This document shows positions 13,327 through 16,183 of a DNA stretch of 16,183 nt, one piece after another. Each line of letters opens with the position of its first letter. The stretch's first letter is position 1. Made by a program: the position numbers and the translations under genes. This DNA comes from Anaerolineales bacterium (GTDB lineage: Bacteria; Chloroflexota; Anaerolineae; Anaerolineales; UBA11858), in the NCBI GenBank assembly GCA_015485245.1, contig WFTY01000078.1:1-16183 (forward strand), given 5' to 3'. The notes under the pieces are model-generated. The model was given only the letters and a program-made list of their open reading frames with translations. It ran no database searches and was not told where the DNA came from.

Positions 13327-15129
13327 ATGAAGATGGAACTGGTTCGCAACTTCAGCATCATCGCCCATATCGATCACGGCAAATCCACGCTGGCCGATCG
13401 GCTGCTTCAGGTCACCGGCACGATCTCCGAGCGCGAGATGACCGAGCAGGTGTTGGATTCCATGGAGCTGGAGCGTGAGAAAGGGGTCACCATCAAGGCT
13501 TCGGCGGTCAGGATGAGTTACCTGCACAGTGATGGACGAACGTATGAACTCAACCTGATCGATACCCCCGGCCATGTGGATTTTGGCTACGAGGTCAGCC
13601 GGGCGATGTACGCGTGTGAGGGGGCTTTGCTGGTGGTGGATGCCTCGCAGGGCGTGGAAGCGCAGACCCTCGCCAACCTCTACATGGCGCTGGAAGCCGA
13701 CCTCGAAATCATCCCCGTGATCAATAAAATCGATCTCCCCTCGGCGCGCCCGGACGAGGTCGCCGCGGAGATCCGTGACCTGCTCGGCACGCCGCTGGAT
13801 CAGATTTTGCGCATCTCGGCTAAATCTGGAGAGAACATCGATCGCGTGCTGACCGCCGTCGTCGAGCGCGTCCCCCCGCCTAAAGGCGATCCTGATGCGC
13901 CGCTGCGGGCTTTGATCTTCGACTCGCACTACGACGCCTACAAAGGCGTGGTGGCTTATGTGCGCGTTTTTGACGGCGGCATCGCCGCCAGCGATCAGCT
14001 GCAATTAATGGCCAGCGAGGCCCGCCTGCAACCGGTGGAGATCGGTATCTTTTCGCCGGAGATGAAGCCTACCAATCGCTTGAGCACCGGCGAGGTTGGT
14101 TATGTGGCCACCGGCTTAAAAAGCGTCGGCGATTGCCGCGTGGGGGACACCTTTACCCTGGTTGCCAACCCGGCGCAGGAGCCGCTTCCCGGCTATCGCC
14201 ATCCCAAGCCGATGGTCTTTGCCGGCCTTTACCCCGTGGACGGCGAAGATTACGAAGACCTGCGCGACGCGCTGGCGAAGCTACAGCTCAACGACGCCTC
14301 GCTGGTTTACGAGCCGGAGACCTCCCAGGCGCTCAACTTTGGTTTCCGTTGCGGCTTCCTCGGCCTTTTTCACATGGAGATCATCCAGGAGCGCCTGGAG
14401 CGTGAGTATGACCTCGACATCATCACCACCGCGCCCTCGGTGGAATATGAAATTTTGATGCGTAACGGCGAGGTGATTCGCATTGATTCCCCCGCCGAGC
14501 TGCCCGACCCGGCTGAAATCGAGGAAGTCCGCGAGCCGTGGATGAAGATTCAAATCTTCACCCCCACGGATTACTACGGCGTGGTGATGGATCTGGTCAC
14601 CAAGCGGCGCGGCATCTTCATCGACCAGGATTACCCCACCCCCAACCGCGTCCAGTTGAACTTCGAGATTCCCCTCTCGGAGTTGATCGTGGACTTCTTT
14701 GACGCGCTCAAGTCGCGCACCCGCGGCTACGCCTCCCTCGATTACCAGTTCGCTGAATACCGTCCGGACGACCTGGTGCGGCTGGATATCCTGGTTAACA
14801 AAGAACCGGTGGACGCGCTGGCGGCCATCGTCCATCGGGATGACGCTTACCGCAAGGGGCAGGCGCTGGTCTCCAAGCTTAAGGAGTTGATCCCCCGCCA
14901 GTTGTTCGCCGTGCCCATTCAGGCTTCCGTGGGCAGCCGCGTGATCTCGCGCGCCAACGTCAAAGCGCTGCGCAAAGACGTGCTGGCGAAATGCTACGGC
15001 GGCGATGTCACTCGCAAGCGCAAGCTGCTCGAAAAACAGAAGAAAGGCAAAAAGCGCATGAAGGCCGTGGGGAATGTAGAAATCCCGCAGGAGGCCTTCC
15101 TGGCGGTGTTGCGGCTGCGTGATGAATAA
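13327..15129 (+). CDS. lepA: Elongation factor 4 (LepA)
   Basis: The 600-residue translational GTPase has the usual LepA length. GTPase motifs are AHIDHGKST (13-21), DTPGH (79-83) and NKID (133-136). Domain II follows, and the LepA-specific C-terminal domain includes RGYASLDYQF and a lysine-rich tail ending KKGKKRMKAVGNVEIPQ. LepA binds ribosomes and is linked to back-translocation, ribosome biogenesis and initiation fidelity. I chose ATG 13327. An upstream in-frame GTG at 13306 lies inside the predicted promoter and would add seven residues (VVYFPPL) foreign to the family. ATG 13333 is also possible. No Shine-Dalgarno site is visible. The next gene overlaps the 3' end. Confidence 0.97.
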   Translation: MKMELVRNFSIIAHIDHGKSTLADRLLQVTGTISEREMTEQVLDSMELEREKGVTIKASAVRMSYLHSDGRTYELNLIDTPGHVDFGYEVSRAMYACEGALLVVDASQGVEAQTLANLYMALEADLEIIPVINKIDLPSARPDEVAAEIRDLLGTPLDQILRISAKSGENIDRVLTAVVERVPPPKGDPDAPLRALIFDSHYDAYKGVVAYVRVFDGGIAASDQLQLMASEARLQPVEIGIFSPEMKPTNRLSTGEVGYVATGLKSVGDCRVGDTFTLVANPAQEPLPGYRHPKPMVFAGLYPVDGEDYEDLRDALAKLQLNDASLVYEPETSQALNFGFRCGFLGLFHMEIIQERLEREYDLDIITTAPSVEYEILMRNGEVIRIDSPAELPDPAEIEEVREPWMKIQIFTPTDYYGVVMDLVTKRRGIFIDQDYPTPNRVQLNFEIPLSELIVDFFDALKSRTRGYASLDYQFAEYRPDDLVRLDILVNKEPVDALAAIVHRDDAYRKGQALVSKLKELIPRQLFAVPIQASVGSRVISRANVKALRKDVLAKCYGGDVTRKRKLLEKQKKGKKRMKAVGNVEIPQEAFLAVLRLRDE

Positions 15130-16126
15130 CCCCAAACGCGAGACTCGTCACTCAACCTGGCGACAGGTGCTGCCGGGGTTGTTGGTCAGCCTGGCGGTGT
15201 TGGCCGGGCTGTTCCGCTTTTTCGACTGGCAGGATGTCATCCTCGCCTTGCGGCAGGGGGAATGGGCGTACTTGTTGCTGGCGTTGCCGTTTTATCTGCT
15301 TTCTTACCTGCTGCGTTCGCTCGCCTGGCGGACGATCTTGCAAGAAGCCGCACCGCTTCGTCAAGTCTTCCTGACCATGCACGTGGGGTATCTGCTCAAC
15401 AACGTGCTCCCGTTTCGACTGGGCGAATTGGGGCGCGCTTATCTGCTGGGGCGTACACTGGGCTTCTGGCGGGTGTTTTCGACGATTTTGATTGAGCGCG
15501 CCTTTGATATGATTCTGGCCGCCTCGCTCCTCCTGGGGACGTTGCCCTTTATTTTTGCTGAATCCAACGCCGGGGGGACGGCTGCCGTGGTGGGGGGAGT
15601 TGTGGTGTTGGGGTTGTTTGTCTTCTACCTTTTGGCGCGCAACCGCCAATGGGCTTTGTCTACCTTTGAGCGCCTTGGCGCGCGCTGGCCGTTCATTTTG
15701 AAGGCGGGGCGCGAGCGGCTGGATGCCTTCCTGGCTGGCCTGGAAGTTTTGACCTCCCTGGGGCGCTTCCTGCGGATTCTGGGGTGGATGGCGGCGAGCT
15801 GGGGGATGGCCTTGATGGTGCAATGGATGGTGTTGCGCGCGTTTTACCCGGCTGCTGTGCCGTTGCACGCTGCTTTTGCGCTGGCGGTCTCGGCGCTGGG
15901 CGTGGCTGTGCCTTCCTCGCCGGGCTATGTGGGCGTGTTCGAGGCGGCCATCGTTGGCGCGCTGGCGGCGTTTGACATCCCCTTTGCCACCGCCTTCGCC
16001 GACGCAGTGGTGTTGCACCTGCTCTACGTCGCCGTGACCGGCGTCTTTGGCCTGTTTGGCCTGTTCACCAGCGGCGCGCGACTGGGTGATATTTTCCAGC
16101 GTCTGCGGGAGTTGCGGGAGCAGTAG
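15122..16126 (+). CDS. UPF0104 / lysylphosphatidylglycerol synthase-like integral membrane protein
   Basis: The 334-residue protein is built of about eight hydrophobic helices and matches the flippase-like TM family (PF03706-type). Visible signatures are SYLLRSLAWRTIL, the conserved NNVLPFRLGELGRAYLLG loop (about 94-111), ERAFDM and the late AVPSSPGYVGVFEAA motif. Family members include the TM part of MprF, but the soluble aminoacyl-transfer domain is absent, so lipid or polyprenyl-glycan transport is more likely than lysyl-lipid synthesis. Start: ATG 15122 overlaps the lepA end by 8 nt; a GTG directly before it (15119) is an alternative. The overlap suggests translational coupling to lepA. 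Confidence 0.88.
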   Translation: MNNPKRETRHSTWRQVLPGLLVSLAVLAGLFRFFDWQDVILALRQGEWAYLLLALPFYLLSYLLRSLAWRTILQEAAPLRQVFLTMHVGYLLNNVLPFRLGELGRAYLLGRTLGFWRVFSTILIERAFDMILAASLLLGTLPFIFAESNAGGTAAVVGGVVVLGLFVFYLLARNRQWALSTFERLGARWPFILKAGRERLDAFLAGLEVLTSLGRFLRILGWMAASWGMALMVQWMVLRAFYPAAVPLHAAFALAVSALGVAVPSSPGYVGVFEAAIVGALAAFDIPFATAFADAVVLHLLYVAVTGVFGLFGLFTSGARLGDIFQRLRELREQ

Positions 16127-16157
16127 ATCGCCGGCGTCCTCAGGATGCTACGTTGGT

Positions 16158-16163
16158 TACAAT
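16158..16163 (+). promoter_or_regulatory. -10-like motif before the gene entering at the right edge
   Basis: TACAAT followed by AAC repeats the form seen before the isopentenyl phosphate kinase gene and tlyA. Initiation near 16170 would leave about 9 nt to the ATG at 16179. No clear -35 is present. Confidence 0.4.
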
Positions 16164-16178
16164 AACAGAGAGCTGGTT

Positions 16179-16183
16179 ATGAA
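16179..16183 (+). CDS. Possible first codons of a further gene, cut by the window end
   Basis: An ATG at 16179 follows a purine-rich AGAGAG (16168-16173) and the TACAAT motif. Only five bases remain in the window, so nothing can be said about the product. Confidence 0.3.

Noticed and set aside
15152..16018. Antisense open frame of 288 codons opposite the UPF0104-type gene
   Set aside because: The plus-strand membrane protein has clear family motifs; the antisense product is Gln/His/Arg low-complexity.
16134..16148. Short hairpin GCGTCC-TCA-GGATGC after the UPF0104-type gene as a terminator
   Set aside because: The stem is only six pairs including a G-T, the loop is 3 nt, and no T run follows.

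Overview
This window looks like a chromosomal segment of a Chloroflexota bacterium, most likely of the Anaerolineae. The assignment is inferred from four things: a TopA with an N-terminal DUF5679-like zinc ribbon, a stand-alone isopentenyl phosphate kinase, a two-membrane-segment hypothetical protein of a type I associate with this group, and overall GC-rich composition. No rRNA, tRNA, CRISPR array, insertion sequence or prophage was seen. Gene density is high and most genes are housekeeping or core genes.

Left part (1-5119, plus strand): the 3' portion of a hemolysin III/PAQR membrane protein, an isopentenyl phosphate kinase preceded by a structured leader, a bacterial dynamin-like GTPase, an HD-domain dGTPase-like triphosphohydrolase behind a near-consensus promoter (TTGACA-N17-TAGACT), and greA. 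A bidirectional intrinsic terminator at about 5133-5164 closes this block.

Middle part (5185-10956, minus strand): a compact operon dprA-manC-topA (DNA uptake/recombination, GDP-mannose synthesis, topoisomerase I), a large 12-bp inverted repeat that probably terminates it, and then a separately promoted hypothetical membrane protein.

Right part (11082-16183, plus strand): tlyA, an MFS permease, lepA, a UPF0104-type integral membrane protein overlapping lepA, and the first bases of a further gene. tlyA diverges from dprA over a 125-bp region holding two back-to-back promoters. tlyA appears leaderless, and lepA nearly so.

The most unusual structure is non-coding. Both intergenic regions flanking the MFS gene (11863-11980 and 13224-13303) consist of uninterrupted short units that all end in AC, with the unit length drifting from 7 to 8 to 9 nt. 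The first array runs straight into the MFS start and creates chained three-codon ORFs (Met-Asn-Arg-stop) joined by ATGA overlaps. A second notable element is a perfectly nested three-way-junction RNA fold (691-742) between the promoter and start codon of the isopentenyl phosphate kinase gene. A TACAATAA -10-like motif recurs before several starts.
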